Positions 24,225 to 32,948 of a stretch of DNA of 64,000 nucleotides are shown here, in pieces. Each line of letters begins with the position of its first letter. The stretch's first letter is position 1. The stretch is from positions 1,054,001 to 1,118,000 of the forward strand of contig NZ_CP041743.1 in the NCBI RefSeq assembly GCF_007556815.1. The letters run 5' to 3'. Both the position numbers and the translations under genes were made by a program. This DNA comes from Paraburkholderia megapolitana (GTDB lineage: Bacteria > Pseudomonadota > Gammaproteobacteria > Burkholderiales > Burkholderiaceae). The notes under the pieces are model-generated. The model was not told the DNA's origin. It did no database searches and worked only from the letters and a program-made list of their open reading frames with translations.

Positions 24225-25145
24225 ATGATCGATCCATTGGCCGAAGTGGTCACGCTGCTGCAGCCGGGTGCGCGGTTCTCCAAACTCATCCATGGCGCGA
24301 GTCCATGGCGCGTCAGTCGCTCGGATGCAGGCCAGCCGTTCTATTGCGCGGTCCTCGAGGGCGGATGCCGCATGGCCATCGACGGACATGAACCCATCGA
24401 GCTCCTGGCAGGCGACTTCGTCCTGATTCCCGCGGCATACGGTGTCGCAATGTCCAGCCTCAAACCGCCGCCGCCGGGTGTCGAGACGGAGGCGCCCGTT
24501 AAGTTGGGCAACGGCGAATTCAGAATCGGCGCGCCGGACAATCCGATCGATGCGCGCATGATGGCGGGCCACTGCACGTTCGGTTCGCCGGATGCGTCGC
24601 TGCTGGTTTCGCTGCTGCCGCAAATCGTGCATGTACGCGGCGAACAGCGGCTCGCTACGCTTGTGCAACTCGTGCGCGACGAAACGCGCGAGCAGCGACC
24701 CGCGCGCGAGGTCGTGCTTTCACGACTGCTGGAAGTGCTGCTTATCGAGGCGTTACGCTCGACGGCAGCGGGAACGAACGCGTCACCGGGTCTCGTGAGC
24801 GGGCTCGCCGACAGCCGCCTTGCAGCCGCGATCCGCGGGATGCACGAACAACCGACGCGCGCATGGACCGTTGTCGAACTCGCGAAAGAAGCCGCTCTTT
24901 CGCGCTCGACCTTCTTCGAGCGTTTCAACCGCGCGGTCGGCATTGCACCGATGGAATATCTGCTCACGTGGCGTATGGCGCTTGCGAAGGATTTGTTGCG
25001 CCGTAACGAAGGTCGTATCGCGGAGATTGCTGAGCGTGTGGGTTATAGCTCTGCGAGTACGTTTAGTGTGGCTTTTACGCGGCATGTGGGCCGGCCGCCG
25101 ACGCAGTATGCGCGGGAGGAACAGGCGGCGGCGAATGGGGTGTAA
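24225..25145 (+). CDS. AraC family regulator with cupin-type sensor domain
   Basis: A 306-residue regulator. The N-terminal half is a cupin_6-type sensor (YCAVLEGGCRMAIDGHEPIEL, then LAGDFVLIPAAYGVAMSSL). The C-terminal 110 residues are two helix-turn-helix units: WTVVELAKEAALSRSTFFERF and RIAEIAERVGYSSASTFSVAF, followed by the closing RHVGRPPTQYAR. It is divergent from the SDR at 23375, so it most likely controls the two SDR genes. No ligand can be named. Confidence 0.94.
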   Translation: MIDPLAEVVTLLQPGARFSKLIHGASPWRVSRSDAGQPFYCAVLEGGCRMAIDGHEPIELLAGDFVLIPAAYGVAMSSLKPPPPGVETEAPVKLGNGEFRIGAPDNPIDARMMAGHCTFGSPDASLLVSLLPQIVHVRGEQRLATLVQLVRDETREQRPAREVVLSRLLEVLLIEALRSTAAGTNASPGLVSGLADSRLAAAIRGMHEQPTRAWTVVELAKEAALSRSTFFERFNRAVGIAPMEYLLTWRMALAKDLLRRNEGRIAEIAERVGYSSASTFSVAFTRHVGRPPTQYAREEQAAANGV

Positions 25146-25202
25146 GAGTGCGGGCACGTGCATGTACCGCATACGGAAAATCCATGGCTGAAACCGCCCT
25201 CG

Positions 25203-26240
25203 TCAGACAAAGCGAACGAAATGGGAAAGCCGACGTAGCAGAGCTGCCTCCGCTTCGAGTGTGAAACGATAGCCCTCGGGTGTCGCGACAATCTCTCCAG
25301 AACTGACCTGTGCATTCCACCAGTCGCGGACGAAACCTGGTGCATATCCACCGGTACAAAAACCGTAGGGATCGGTGACAAGGTCGAGGACGATCATCAA
25401 TTCGTAGCAAGGCCTGTCGTAAGACGCCTCACCCTTCGGATAGTGCGCGAATTCCTCGAATGAGTTCGCTGTGCGCAACTGCGAATAAAGCCAGAACATC
25501 AGGCCGTACATCAGATGAGAACGCTCGTCGGCATGCAACGAGAAGTGGCCTTTCTCATCCACGATCTGCCGTGCGAGTATCCGCAGCACGCGCTCGCCAT
25601 CCGGCAAACGCGGGCCGGCCGCCTTCAGCGCGCGCTGTACGATCGGGGAAAGCGTGCCGTGCTCGACCTTCTCTACCGCTTTTTTGCGGTCTTCTTCGGA
25701 AGTGTCGAATTCCTCTTCGCCGACTAACCCTCGAACGAAGGTGGCGAAATCAGGCGCGACGTGAGTGATGCTGTAGTTGTCTTCCTGGTCGACATACACG
25801 ACTTGGGGCTCACCTTGTTTGCCGCATTCGCGATAATCGAGTGCGATCATTTCATGCCCCGCGGTCGGCGTGTCCGCGAAGTAAACGCCGATGGGCGGAT
25901 ACTCCCACGCTTCTTCCCAGAATCTTGATCCCGCGTCGCCGCACAGCGAATACCTCGACGTGCGGCCGATCGCATACAAGCCGGTGATTGCGATGTGATC
26001 CTCCGCCCAGCCTGTTGGCTCTTGCGTCGGATAGCAATGTCGCTTGAGTGCCCCGCCGTTATGCATCCGCGCGAGTTCGATATAGGCTGCGGGCAACCGG
26101 AATCCGCCTAGCGCCTCCTCGATTGACGTGATTAATTCATCGCTGGGTGCCGGTTCCACATAGCTCTTTAGCGAGTACTCGTGATCGTCCCAGAACCCCG
26201 CGAAATCGAAACCTTCAAACGCGCTTTTATCGCTCATCAC
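25203..26240 (-). CDS. SMI1/KNR4 (SUKH) family protein
   Basis: A 345-residue protein (or 344 from the second ATG at 26237). Residues 25-170 match the SMI1/KNR4 fold: EEALGGFRLPAAYIELARMHNGGAL is the typical first helix and Leu-Pro-x-x-Tyr turn, and PPIGVYFADTPTAGHEMIALDY the later strands. The C-terminal half (from about 200) is a separate helical region that I do not recognise. SUKH proteins are often immunity proteins against polymorphic toxins, including RHS types. Here, however, the gene is on the opposite strand, 5.3 kb from the RHS gene, at the end of a hydrolase operon. It may be housekeeping-like. Confidence 0.82.
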   Translation of the reverse strand: MMSDKSAFEGFDFAGFWDDHEYSLKSYVEPAPSDELITSIEEALGGFRLPAAYIELARMHNGGALKRHCYPTQEPTGWAEDHIAITGLYAIGRTSRYSLCGDAGSRFWEEAWEYPPIGVYFADTPTAGHEMIALDYRECGKQGEPQVVYVDQEDNYSITHVAPDFATFVRGLVGEEEFDTSEEDRKKAVEKVEHGTLSPIVQRALKAAGPRLPDGERVLRILARQIVDEKGHFSLHADERSHLMYGLMFWLYSQLRTANSFEEFAHYPKGEASYDRPCYELMIVLDLVTDPYGFCTGGYAPGFVRDWWNAQVSSGEIVATPEGYRFTLEAEAALLRRLSHFVRFV

Positions 26241-26320
26241 GTCTGTCCTTTTACCTTGCGGGATCGGTTGAACGAGGCCGGCGGTTTGCTATGCGGAGCG
26301 ACGGCCGACCTGATCGCAGC

Positions 26321-27193
26321 TCAATTCACCGGCTCGCAAAACGGCACTTTCTTTTGCAAGGATTCCCCAGCAGCAACGGGATTCTGGTTTGCAGGCAAAG
26401 TCACCGAAACCGACGTGTACTGGGTCTGAGTTTGCGGTTTCATTCCGGGCCACCTGCTTTCTTTCCATGTGGCGATCCAGTCGAGCTTACCCGCACTCGC
26501 TCCTTGCACAAACTTCAATCGCAGTGAACCGTCGAAGTCTTCAGTGCAGTGCACAGAGTGCTTGTAATCGCTATCGGAGAAGCACGCCCGGATTGATTTA
26601 CTGCAGCTGAATGGCAACTTCGAGACGCGGGGAACGCTCGCATGCTGACCGTTCTGGCCAAGTTCGACAAAGTCGGCATTTTCCCAACTCCCGTCGCCAC
26701 CCGAATACATTTCGTGCCATCCGGCCAGAACCGCGACTGCGGAGCGCCCGCTACCTAGCGGATATAACGCTGGATAAATTTCGAGCGGAGGCACCTCGCC
26801 GTCTCCCTCGACGCGATTCGCGGGCGTGTAGTCAGAGAAATTCCATTGCTGCAACACGCTCCAGCCCGCGGTCGATGTGAACGACACTTTCAGTAGTTGC
26901 GGGCCCGGCAGAATTGCGTAGTAGTTTCCAGGCTCGTCGCCCTTGGCACGATAAAGAGCGGGCGCTGGGTTCTCGTTGTTCTGATCGCCCGCGGGACTAC
27001 ACGCCGCAGACGCCAGTTGACACACTTTCTGTTGCCATTCGCGGTCGGGCGCAGCAGATGCCGCGACCTGTAGAAATGGGATGGCGTGGGCTTCGTTTTC
27101 GTTGTCACCGGCGTGCGCTGTCGTAACGTCGAGCAGCGGAGCAGCCACCAACCCGAACACGCAAAAGATGGCCGATCGAGTGTTCTCTCTCAT
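26321..27193 (-). CDS. Exported protein of unknown function
   Basis: A 290-residue protein with a signal peptide of about 28 residues (MRENTRSAIFCVFGLVAAPL then a TAHA-G cleavage site). AAGGA lies nine bases before the start. The mature part has four to six Cys (VCQLASAAC, FSCSKSIRACF, VHCTEDF, FCEPVN), which suits periplasmic disulfides. GDEPGNYYAILPG and SGRSAVAVLAGWHEMYSGGDG look like beta-propeller or beta-sandwich strands. I do not recognise the family. It begins 21 bases after the stop of the hydrolase at 27215, and the SUKH gene follows 80 bases on, so a shared operon is likely. Confidence 0.75.
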   Translation of the reverse strand: MRENTRSAIFCVFGLVAAPLLDVTTAHAGDNENEAHAIPFLQVAASAAPDREWQQKVCQLASAACSPAGDQNNENPAPALYRAKGDEPGNYYAILPGPQLLKVSFTSTAGWSVLQQWNFSDYTPANRVEGDGEVPPLEIYPALYPLGSGRSAVAVLAGWHEMYSGGDGSWENADFVELGQNGQHASVPRVSKLPFSCSKSIRACFSDSDYKHSVHCTEDFDGSLRLKFVQGASAGKLDWIATWKESRWPGMKPQTQTQYTSVSVTLPANQNPVAAGESLQKKVPFCEPVN

Positions 27194-27214
27194 TCAACAG
27201 TGTCCTTGTGATGT

Positions 27215-28384
27215 CTAGCTGGATGGCTTTTTGTTCGCACCGACTACTGGTGAATCCGTGGGCGTAATCATTCCGCGTACGCGCGGTGGCAACATCCATT
27301 GAGCCAGCGTTAACGCAAGGCGATTGCGTACTCCGTCGCCGTACATGGACGCGCGCAGCCACGCGATCATTCCCGGCACCACACGGCGCGCAGCTTCCGC
27401 AGCACAATGACCCAATCCTGGAAACAACCACACTTCTGCCGATGGATAACGACCGAACACCCGCACATCGTCAGACGGAATGTACGGGTCGCAGTCTCCG
27501 TTCACCGCCAGCAGCGGTGCGCAATCAGCGCGGTCGAGCAAACCCTGGTTCTTCAGGGAAAACATCTGCAGCAGCCGCTCTGTATCTGCAATATCTGGCA
27601 CGGCCTGCAGGCGTGCGGCATTCGCAACAATGCCAGTCATGCCGTTTGGTAAGCGTGATGCCCGATTCGCGTCCATACGAGCCGCACCAATTGGCCCTCC
27701 CCAATTGATGGCGGCATCTACGTCACCCCGCAGCGCCAGCTTGGCCGCCCAGTGCCCGCCAAAGCTGATACCGACAATTGCCTTTTTACCTGCACCACCA
27801 AGTTGAGCCATTACGGCGCGGTACACCAAGTCGCTTTCGGACTGCAACGGCACGTCTGTCTCACCTGTTCCGGGCATGTCCATCGCCACCACAGTAAAGC
27901 CTCCGTATAGCGCAAACGCGAGTGCGAGACGATGTAACTCCATCTTTCCTGTATCGACTCCACCGGTGAGGCACACCAGTGGAAAATCACCGCGTCGCTT
28001 TGGTCGATATATGTGCACTGGAAAACGTACAGCCGCATTATTAGCAACCTGGACTTCGGTGCGCTCGAAATGCGTCGGAAAACCGACCGAAGCACGCACG
28101 AAACAGTCGACCTGTTTGCGCAGTGCCTCGTGCCGCAGCGGCGTGCAAACCACTGGAAAACGTGCGGCCCCATAGAGAGTGGAAGCTAACAGCCAACGTT
28201 TATCGGCCTCCGCCGCCACGGCTTCCTGCGACCATTCGTAGGCCCAACCGCCTGGCCCTTCACTCCAGTTATCTGTCACGCGTCGCTCAACGCGTTCAAT
28301 CACCACGCGCGGAATGCCCCACGCAGCGAACTGAATTCTGCGTTCGTCGAACAGTTCGCGAGGATCGAGAGGAAATACGAACAT
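27215..28384 (-). CDS. Alpha/beta hydrolase, FrsA-like
   Basis: A 389-residue hydrolase. The nucleophile elbow reads GISFGG, the acid is in NGDCDPYIP and the His in GLGHCA. An N-terminal helical cap of about 130 residues (PRELFDERRIQFAAWGIP, then WLLASTLYGAARFP) precedes the core, as in the FrsA/DUF1100 esterase group. VVAMDMPGTGETD is the oxyanion-region loop. The start at 28384 lies eight bases after the stop of the frameshifted hydrolase, so the two are one operon. The substrate is unknown; the family includes esterases and secondary-metabolite hydrolases. Confidence 0.85.
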   Translation of the reverse strand: MFVFPLDPRELFDERRIQFAAWGIPRVVIERVERRVTDNWSEGPGGWAYEWSQEAVAAEADKRWLLASTLYGAARFPVVCTPLRHEALRKQVDCFVRASVGFPTHFERTEVQVANNAAVRFPVHIYRPKRRGDFPLVCLTGGVDTGKMELHRLALAFALYGGFTVVAMDMPGTGETDVPLQSESDLVYRAVMAQLGGAGKKAIVGISFGGHWAAKLALRGDVDAAINWGGPIGAARMDANRASRLPNGMTGIVANAARLQAVPDIADTERLLQMFSLKNQGLLDRADCAPLLAVNGDCDPYIPSDDVRVFGRYPSAEVWLFPGLGHCAAEAARRVVPGMIAWLRASMYGDGVRNRLALTLAQWMLPPRVRGMITPTDSPVVGANKKPSS

Positions 28385-28392
28385 GGTCGAGC

Positions 28393-29335
28393 TCAACTCG
28401 CAGCAATCCCAGCCAGCAACTCAGCAAGCACTTCCGGTTGCGACATAAACGGCGAGTGACTCGCGTTCATCTCGTACACAGCAGTTGGAGAACCAGGCAC
28501 GAAAGCATCTGCTTCTTCGATGAAGCGCTTTTGCAGCGCCGGACGGATGGCCCAGTCCTGGAGGCACATGATGTAATGACGGCGCAGGCTTTCCCCACCG
28601 CTCCCGCGTCGTGGCGATAGGTGTAGCAAACGGTGCGACAGGAACATCCGGCGTCAAGAGATTGGCAACCGCGAGGTATTCCTCTTCGCTGACATCACCG
28701 TAAAAGGTCTGCTTGCCGTTTGCCCGATAGCTCGCGTCCTCGCTGCGATGATCCATACGCAGTGCGCCGATGGTCGCCGGGTCCGCCTTTAGCTGAGAGC
28801 CGACGAGTTGACCCGCGTTCTCGGGCTCTGTGATGTATGCGATGCCGGGGACCCCCGATCGCGGCATGAAAGCCGCCAGGTACACGAGGTGGGCGATATA
28901 TTGCGGAACGCGTTCGGCGACAGCGGTAATCGGCACGCCTCCCATGCTGTGACCCACCAGGACAACCTTGTCGTGGCCCAACGAGCGCACTTCTTCGATG
29001 GTTCGAACGATTGAGTCGACGTAGTCGTCGAGTGTCGTGTCGGCTACCGGAGATCTTTCGGTGGCGAACGCTGCATTGTCGAGCGGCCTGCGCAAGTACG
29101 ACAGTGGAATCCTGGCGTTGAGTCCATGTGCGGGCAAATCGCGGGCTACAGTCGCGTGGCCTCGACCGGCGAGCAGCGGAATGATGCGTTCGTAGGTCCA
29201 CGCACCGTGCCATGCGCCGTGGACAAGGACGAAAGGCGTCTTGCCTCGCACGAGCGATTGGCTGCTCACGCTCGCATTGTCGCTGGCGTTAAGCGCGGTA
29301 GTTCGACTGGATAATCCCCGATCTTCGATCGACAT
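28393..29335 (-). pseudogene. Alpha/beta hydrolase (salicylate-esterase-like), frameshifted
   Basis: The first part, from the ATG at 29335 (AAGGA seven bases upstream), reads as a normal hydrolase: FVLVHGAWHGAWTYERIIPLL, the nucleophile in LVGHSMGG, and PFATPIATTRERWG. The frame then turns into non-homologous sequence. The expected ending (LRRHYIMCLQDWAIRPALQ, FIEEADAFVPGSP and the His in NASHSPFMSQP) continues in another frame to the stop at 28393-28395. The switch falls in or near a GGGG run at about 28593-28600, consistent with one extra G. The catalytic His would be lost in the unshifted reading. This is either a real inactivation or a sequencing error in a homopolymer. Confidence 0.8.
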
Positions 29336-29460
29336 GAGCGTGTCCTTGTATGAGCGTCTGGAGGGAACGTTGATGGGTTGCGAGGATTGGTAAAACGGCT
29401 GGTGGCTCGAGTACCTCACCCGACGACACGGCATCAACCGCGTCAATTCTTCCCAGACCT

Positions 29461-30009
29461 CTACCCCTTCTTGCTAATCGTCACCGCACCATAAGTCATG
29501 AACACCAGCGCCGGACCATCCGGACCGCTATAACCACCCTGCCCACCGCCAAGGTGACACGCAAGCGCAGTAAACCCCCATGCATCAGCCTTCGACGCCT
29601 CGATCTTGCGCGTGGTCAGCGCGTTCAGCCCATACCGCTCGCCGAAATCGCGCACGCGCCGGGCGTGCTCACCGAGCGGTTCGGACACGGAAGGATGATC
29701 CCAACCCCACAGCCACGTGCCGTCTTCGGTGTTGTAGGTGCCGACCACCTGCACCGGTGCGGTCACCACCAGTCCCTTTTCGTCGTTCGTGAAGGTGATC
29801 GTCCCTGCGTCGAGATCGGCATTCCATGCGGCCGTGTCGAGTCCCCACATGTTGATCGCGGTTTGCGTGCGCATCTGCATTTCGTTATTCGCACGCGCGA
29901 TAGTGAGGTCCGGTTCGGCAAGCGTTGGCCCGTCGCCATTGCGATCGCCGCCGTCCCCACCCGCGCCCTTATCGTTGCCGCCAAACAGCTTCTTCAGGAA
30001 ATTCGCCAT
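29461..30009 (-). CDS. DUF6882-like protein of unknown function
   Basis: A 182-residue soluble protein. The ATG at 30009 has GGAAGG just upstream. The first 30 residues are Gly/Asp-rich (LFGGNDKGAGGDGGDRNGDG). The core carries INMWGLDTAAWNADLDAGTI, APVQVVGTY and TWLWGWDHPSV. The repeated Trp motif is typical of a small family in proteobacteria that I recall as DUF6882; the name should be checked. The C-terminal GGGQGGYSGPDGPALVFMTYG suggests a flexible glycine loop before the last strands. No function is known. It stands alone, 131 bases from the next gene. Confidence 0.78.
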   Translation of the reverse strand: MANFLKKLFGGNDKGAGGDGGDRNGDGPTLAEPDLTIARANNEMQMRTQTAINMWGLDTAAWNADLDAGTITFTNDEKGLVVTAPVQVVGTYNTEDGTWLWGWDHPSVSEPLGEHARRVRDFGERYGLNALTTRKIEASKADAWGFTALACHLGGGQGGYSGPDGPALVFMTYGAVTISKKG

Positions 30010-30140
30010 CGGTGCCTTCCATTTTCCGAATGAGAATTTTTCGCGAACCCTGATCAAAGGGAGCGCCGATGGTCGGATTTTCGATGATGTATGGCGCATT
30101 GTCGAGCGACCGTTCCTCGCCGAACCTCGAAGCCCCAAAA

Positions 30141-30881
30141 TCACCGCGTAGCAGTCGGCCTGACCACGATTTCATTCGTATCCACATCTTCGGGCTGCGT
30201 GATCGCGTGCAGGATCGCCCGTCCGATCGCCTCCGGCTTAATCGCGATCTGCCTGTACGTGCGCATCAGTTCGATCGCTTCGGGATCGGTGATCGTGCTC
30301 GCCAGTTCGGACTCGACCACGCCTGGATAGACGCAGGTGACACGCAGCTTGTCGTTCTCCTGGCGCAAGCCGTCGGAGATCGCGCGAACCGCGTACTTCG
30401 TCGCGCAATACACGGCTGCGGTCGGCGACACACTCAAGCCGCCCACCGACGAAACATTGATGATGTGGCCGCTTCCCTGTGCCTCCATGATCGGCAGCAC
30501 CGCGGCGATGCCGTACAGCACGCCGCGAATGTTCACATCGATCATACGGTCCCATTCGTCCACCTTCAGCGAACGCATCGGCGATAGCGGCATAACGCCG
30601 GCGTTATTCACGAGCACATCGATTCTGCCGAAGCGCTCGAGTGCGAATGCTGCGAAGCCCTGCATCTCCTCGCGGCTGGTGACATCCAGCGGCATGTATT
30701 CCACCGTGCCGCCGGTGCGGCGAATTTCTTCAGCCAGTATTTGCAGCCGATCGCCGCGGCGTGCGCCGAGGACGAGCTTTGCGCCAGCCGCCGCAGCAAC
30801 GCGGGCAACGCCTTCACCGATACCCGCCGAAGCGCCGGTGATCAGAATGGTTTTTTGCAAGGTCGAAATGGAAGTGTTCAT
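30141..30881 (-). CDS. SDR family oxidoreductase
   Basis: A 246-residue classical SDR, read from the ATG at 30881. The motifs are TGASAGIG (about 14-21), NNAG, a Ser in INVSSVGG and YCATK for the catalytic Tyr and Lys. LGARRGDRL after the second strand has the Arg pair usual for NADP. The ending, LHAITQPEDVDTNEIVVRPTA, is typical of the serine/3-hydroxy-acid dehydrogenase-like subgroup (YdfG-like). It is divergent from a LysR gene 100 bases away. It may reduce a small aldehyde or 3-oxo acid; the substrate is unproven. Confidence 0.92.
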   Translation of the reverse strand: MNTSISTLQKTILITGASAGIGEGVARVAAAAGAKLVLGARRGDRLQILAEEIRRTGGTVEYMPLDVTSREEMQGFAAFALERFGRIDVLVNNAGVMPLSPMRSLKVDEWDRMIDVNIRGVLYGIAAVLPIMEAQGSGHIINVSSVGGLSVSPTAAVYCATKYAVRAISDGLRQENDKLRVTCVYPGVVESELASTITDPEAIELMRTYRQIAIKPEAIGRAILHAITQPEDVDTNEIVVRPTATR

Positions 30882-30981
30882 GACTGGTTTAGGTCGTTGG
30901 TTGGAGTGACTGGACAGTACGCGGAAGGCGTGCAAAGATCGAGTAGCTGCAATTACATGGGCCATTAAGCCCAATTAACCA

Positions 30982-31902
30982 ATGACCGATCCATTCGACG
31001 GCATGACCACATTCCTCGCCGTAGCGGAGACCAGCAGCTTTCGTCAGGCAAGCGAGCGGCTGGGTGTGACGCGCTCGGCGGTCAGTCAAACCATTGCCAG
31101 GCTGGAGTTACGCATCGGTGTGCCGCTGTTCCAGCGCACGACCCGCAGCGTGCGCCTCACGGAAGCCGGCGAGCGCCTGCTCACGGTGTTGCAGCCGGCC
31201 CGCAGAACCCTCGAAGCCGCGCTGGAAACGATCGGCGACGCGCATGGGGCACCGGCAGGCGTGATTCGCATCGCGGTGTCCTCGATTGCAGAACGCATCC
31301 TGGAAGGCCGCTTGTTCGCGACGTTTCTCGAAGCATTTCCTCAAATCGAACTGGATGTCTGGGTCACCGATGACGAGTTCGATATCGTCGGTGCCGGTTT
31401 CGATGCGGGCGTGCGGCTTGGCGAAGTGATCGAAGCCGACATGATTGCCGTGCCAGTTTCCGCGCCGCAGAGGCAGGTGGTGGTTGCATCGCCAGGCTTT
31501 GTCGCGCGGTGCGGTGTGCCTGCGAGTCCGGGCGAGTTGATCGAATACGACTGTATCGGCTGGCGGCCGGCACCGGGAACCGCACCGTATCGCTGGGAGT
31601 TTGCGGACGACGGCCGGTCGTTCGATGTCGCCGTGAACCCGCGCACCACCACGAACGACATGCGCCTGATGATCAACCTGGCGCTCGCGGGCGCAGGCAT
31701 CACCTTCGGCATGGAAGAGACGTTCCACCCTTATGTCGCGCGTGGTGAACTGCGGGTGTTACTCGAAGCGTTTTGCCCGCTTATTCCCGGTTTTTATCTG
31801 TACTTTCCGTCGGGTCAAAAGATACCGGCAAAACTGCGCGCGCTCGTCGATCATGTGCGATCGGCAGTGCCGGCGTGGCCGCCACAACCGGGTTCGTCAT
31901 AG
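30982..31902 (+). CDS. LysR family transcriptional regulator
   Basis: A 306-residue LysR protein: winged helix at 5-63 (FLAVAETSSFRQASERLGVT, then LFQRTTRSVRLTEAGERLL) and effector domain from about 90 (GVIRIAVSSIAERILEG). WVTDDEFDIVGAGFDAGVRLGEV is the mark of the subgroup that accompanies reductases. It is divergent from the SDR at 30881 and probably controls it. Its stop lies 8 bases from the stop of the convergent MarR-GNAT gene. Confidence 0.94.
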   Translation: MTDPFDGMTTFLAVAETSSFRQASERLGVTRSAVSQTIARLELRIGVPLFQRTTRSVRLTEAGERLLTVLQPARRTLEAALETIGDAHGAPAGVIRIAVSSIAERILEGRLFATFLEAFPQIELDVWVTDDEFDIVGAGFDAGVRLGEVIEADMIAVPVSAPQRQVVVASPGFVARCGVPASPGELIEYDCIGWRPAPGTAPYRWEFADDGRSFDVAVNPRTTTNDMRLMINLALAGAGITFGMEETFHPYVARGELRVLLEAFCPLIPGFYLYFPSGQKIPAKLRALVDHVRSAVPAWPPQPGSS

Positions 31903-31910
31903 CGCGGAAC

Positions 31911-32891
31911 TCAGGCAGAACGACGACTGAACCGTTGCTCGACAACCGTGGTGCCCCACTGCGTGCCTTCTGATTCCTCGGTCAGCTGAAAGCCAAACGA
32001 TTCGTATAGATGCCGCGCAGCGTCGAGGCCCTTGAACGTCCAGAGATAGGTTTCGCTGAACCGCCCGTCGACGAATTTCATCGCGCGTGCCATCAGTTGC
32101 CGCCCAACACCGGAACCGCGCAACGAATCGTCCACGATGAACCAGCGCAAATGAGCGACACCTGTTTCATCATTTCCATCGATTGCCAACGAAGCCAGCG
32201 ACCGGCCATTTTCAACGTAGAGCCATAACGCCTTGCCATCGGCGGGCAACGTGTCGACAAACTCGGCCAGTCCGGTCGCCACTTTCTGCTCGAAGAACGC
32301 ACCGAAGCCCCAGTGCTCCGAATAGAACCGCGCGTGCAAGCTTGCGATGTCGCCGATGCAACCGGGTTGGTAGCCCTCCACAATTCGCGCTGCAACGGCA
32401 TCCGATGGAGTCGGTTTGACGGCATTGTCTTGCGCGAGTGCATCGGCATACAACGCGAGCGAACGGACCAGAGTTTGCTGGTCGGCGGGCACCATCCGTC
32501 GCAGCGCGTTGGACACCTGGTCTGTCGCAAACCGGTCGATCTTTTTCCGCAGCTTCTTGCCTGTATCCGTCAGATACAGCTCGGACGTGCGGGCATCTTC
32601 GTCTGCAACCGTGCGCGTGACCAGACCGCTCGCTTCGAGCCGCGCGACCTGCCGGCTCGTGTTCGATTTGTCGAGACGCAGGATGTTGCCGAGATCCTTC
32701 GCGCTTATCCCCGGGGCCGCGCCGATTTCGATGATTGCGTGCACCGCCGACGGCGCGAGATCGCTATCGGCGAGAGTCGTTCGCATGAAGCCGAGTTCGC
32801 GCACCAGCCTGCGGGAGAAGTCCCGAAGCTCGAGAATGGTCGTTTCTCTAGGTTTAGCGGGTGAATCGACGAGATCCATGAACATGCTCAT
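31911..32891 (-). CDS. Fused MarR regulator and GNAT acetyltransferase
   Basis: A 326-residue two-domain protein. Residues 15-140 are a MarR winged helix (GISAKDLGNILRLDKSNTSRQV, then TVADEDARTSELYLTDTGKKL). Residues 165-320 are a GNAT domain with the acetyl-CoA loop DDSLRGSGVGRQLM. Such fusions are common in Burkholderiales; the DNA-binding part probably senses or regulates the same compound that the enzyme part acetylates. Three nearby ATGs (32891, 32885, 32879) are possible starts. The first gives a leader of only about 14 bases after the predicted promoter. A large dyad operator overlaps that promoter, implying autorepression. Confidence 0.9.
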   Translation of the reverse strand: MSMFMDLVDSPAKPRETTILELRDFSRRLVRELGFMRTTLADSDLAPSAVHAIIEIGAAPGISAKDLGNILRLDKSNTSRQVARLEASGLVTRTVADEDARTSELYLTDTGKKLRKKIDRFATDQVSNALRRMVPADQQTLVRSLALYADALAQDNAVKPTPSDAVAARIVEGYQPGCIGDIASLHARFYSEHWGFGAFFEQKVATGLAEFVDTLPADGKALWLYVENGRSLASLAIDGNDETGVAHLRWFIVDDSLRGSGVGRQLMARAMKFVDGRFSETYLWTFKGLDAARHLYESFGFQLTEESEGTQWGTTVVEQRFSRRSA

Positions 32892-32893
32892 AT

Positions 32894-32934
32894 AAGTTGC
32901 GTATCGCAACCAATATAGTTGCGACCCACAACTT
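32894..32934 (-). promoter_or_regulatory. MarR-type dyad operator over a sigma70 promoter
   Basis: On the minus strand the sequence has AAGTTG-N5-CGCAAC, a seven-base centre, then GTTGCG-N5-CAACTT: a 41-base perfect dyad in its conserved parts. A promoter with -35 TTGCAT (32940-32935), a 17-base spacer and -10 TATATT (32917-32912) runs through it. It sits directly before the MarR-GNAT gene, so it is the likely autorepression site. Confidence 0.75.
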
Positions 32935-32948
32935 ATGCAAGCCGGGTA

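Noticed and set aside
25203..26240. SUKH gene as cognate immunity gene of the RHS protein
   Set aside because: Opposite strand, over 5 kb away and within another operon; immunity genes nearly always follow the toxin directly. Kept only as a weak finding.
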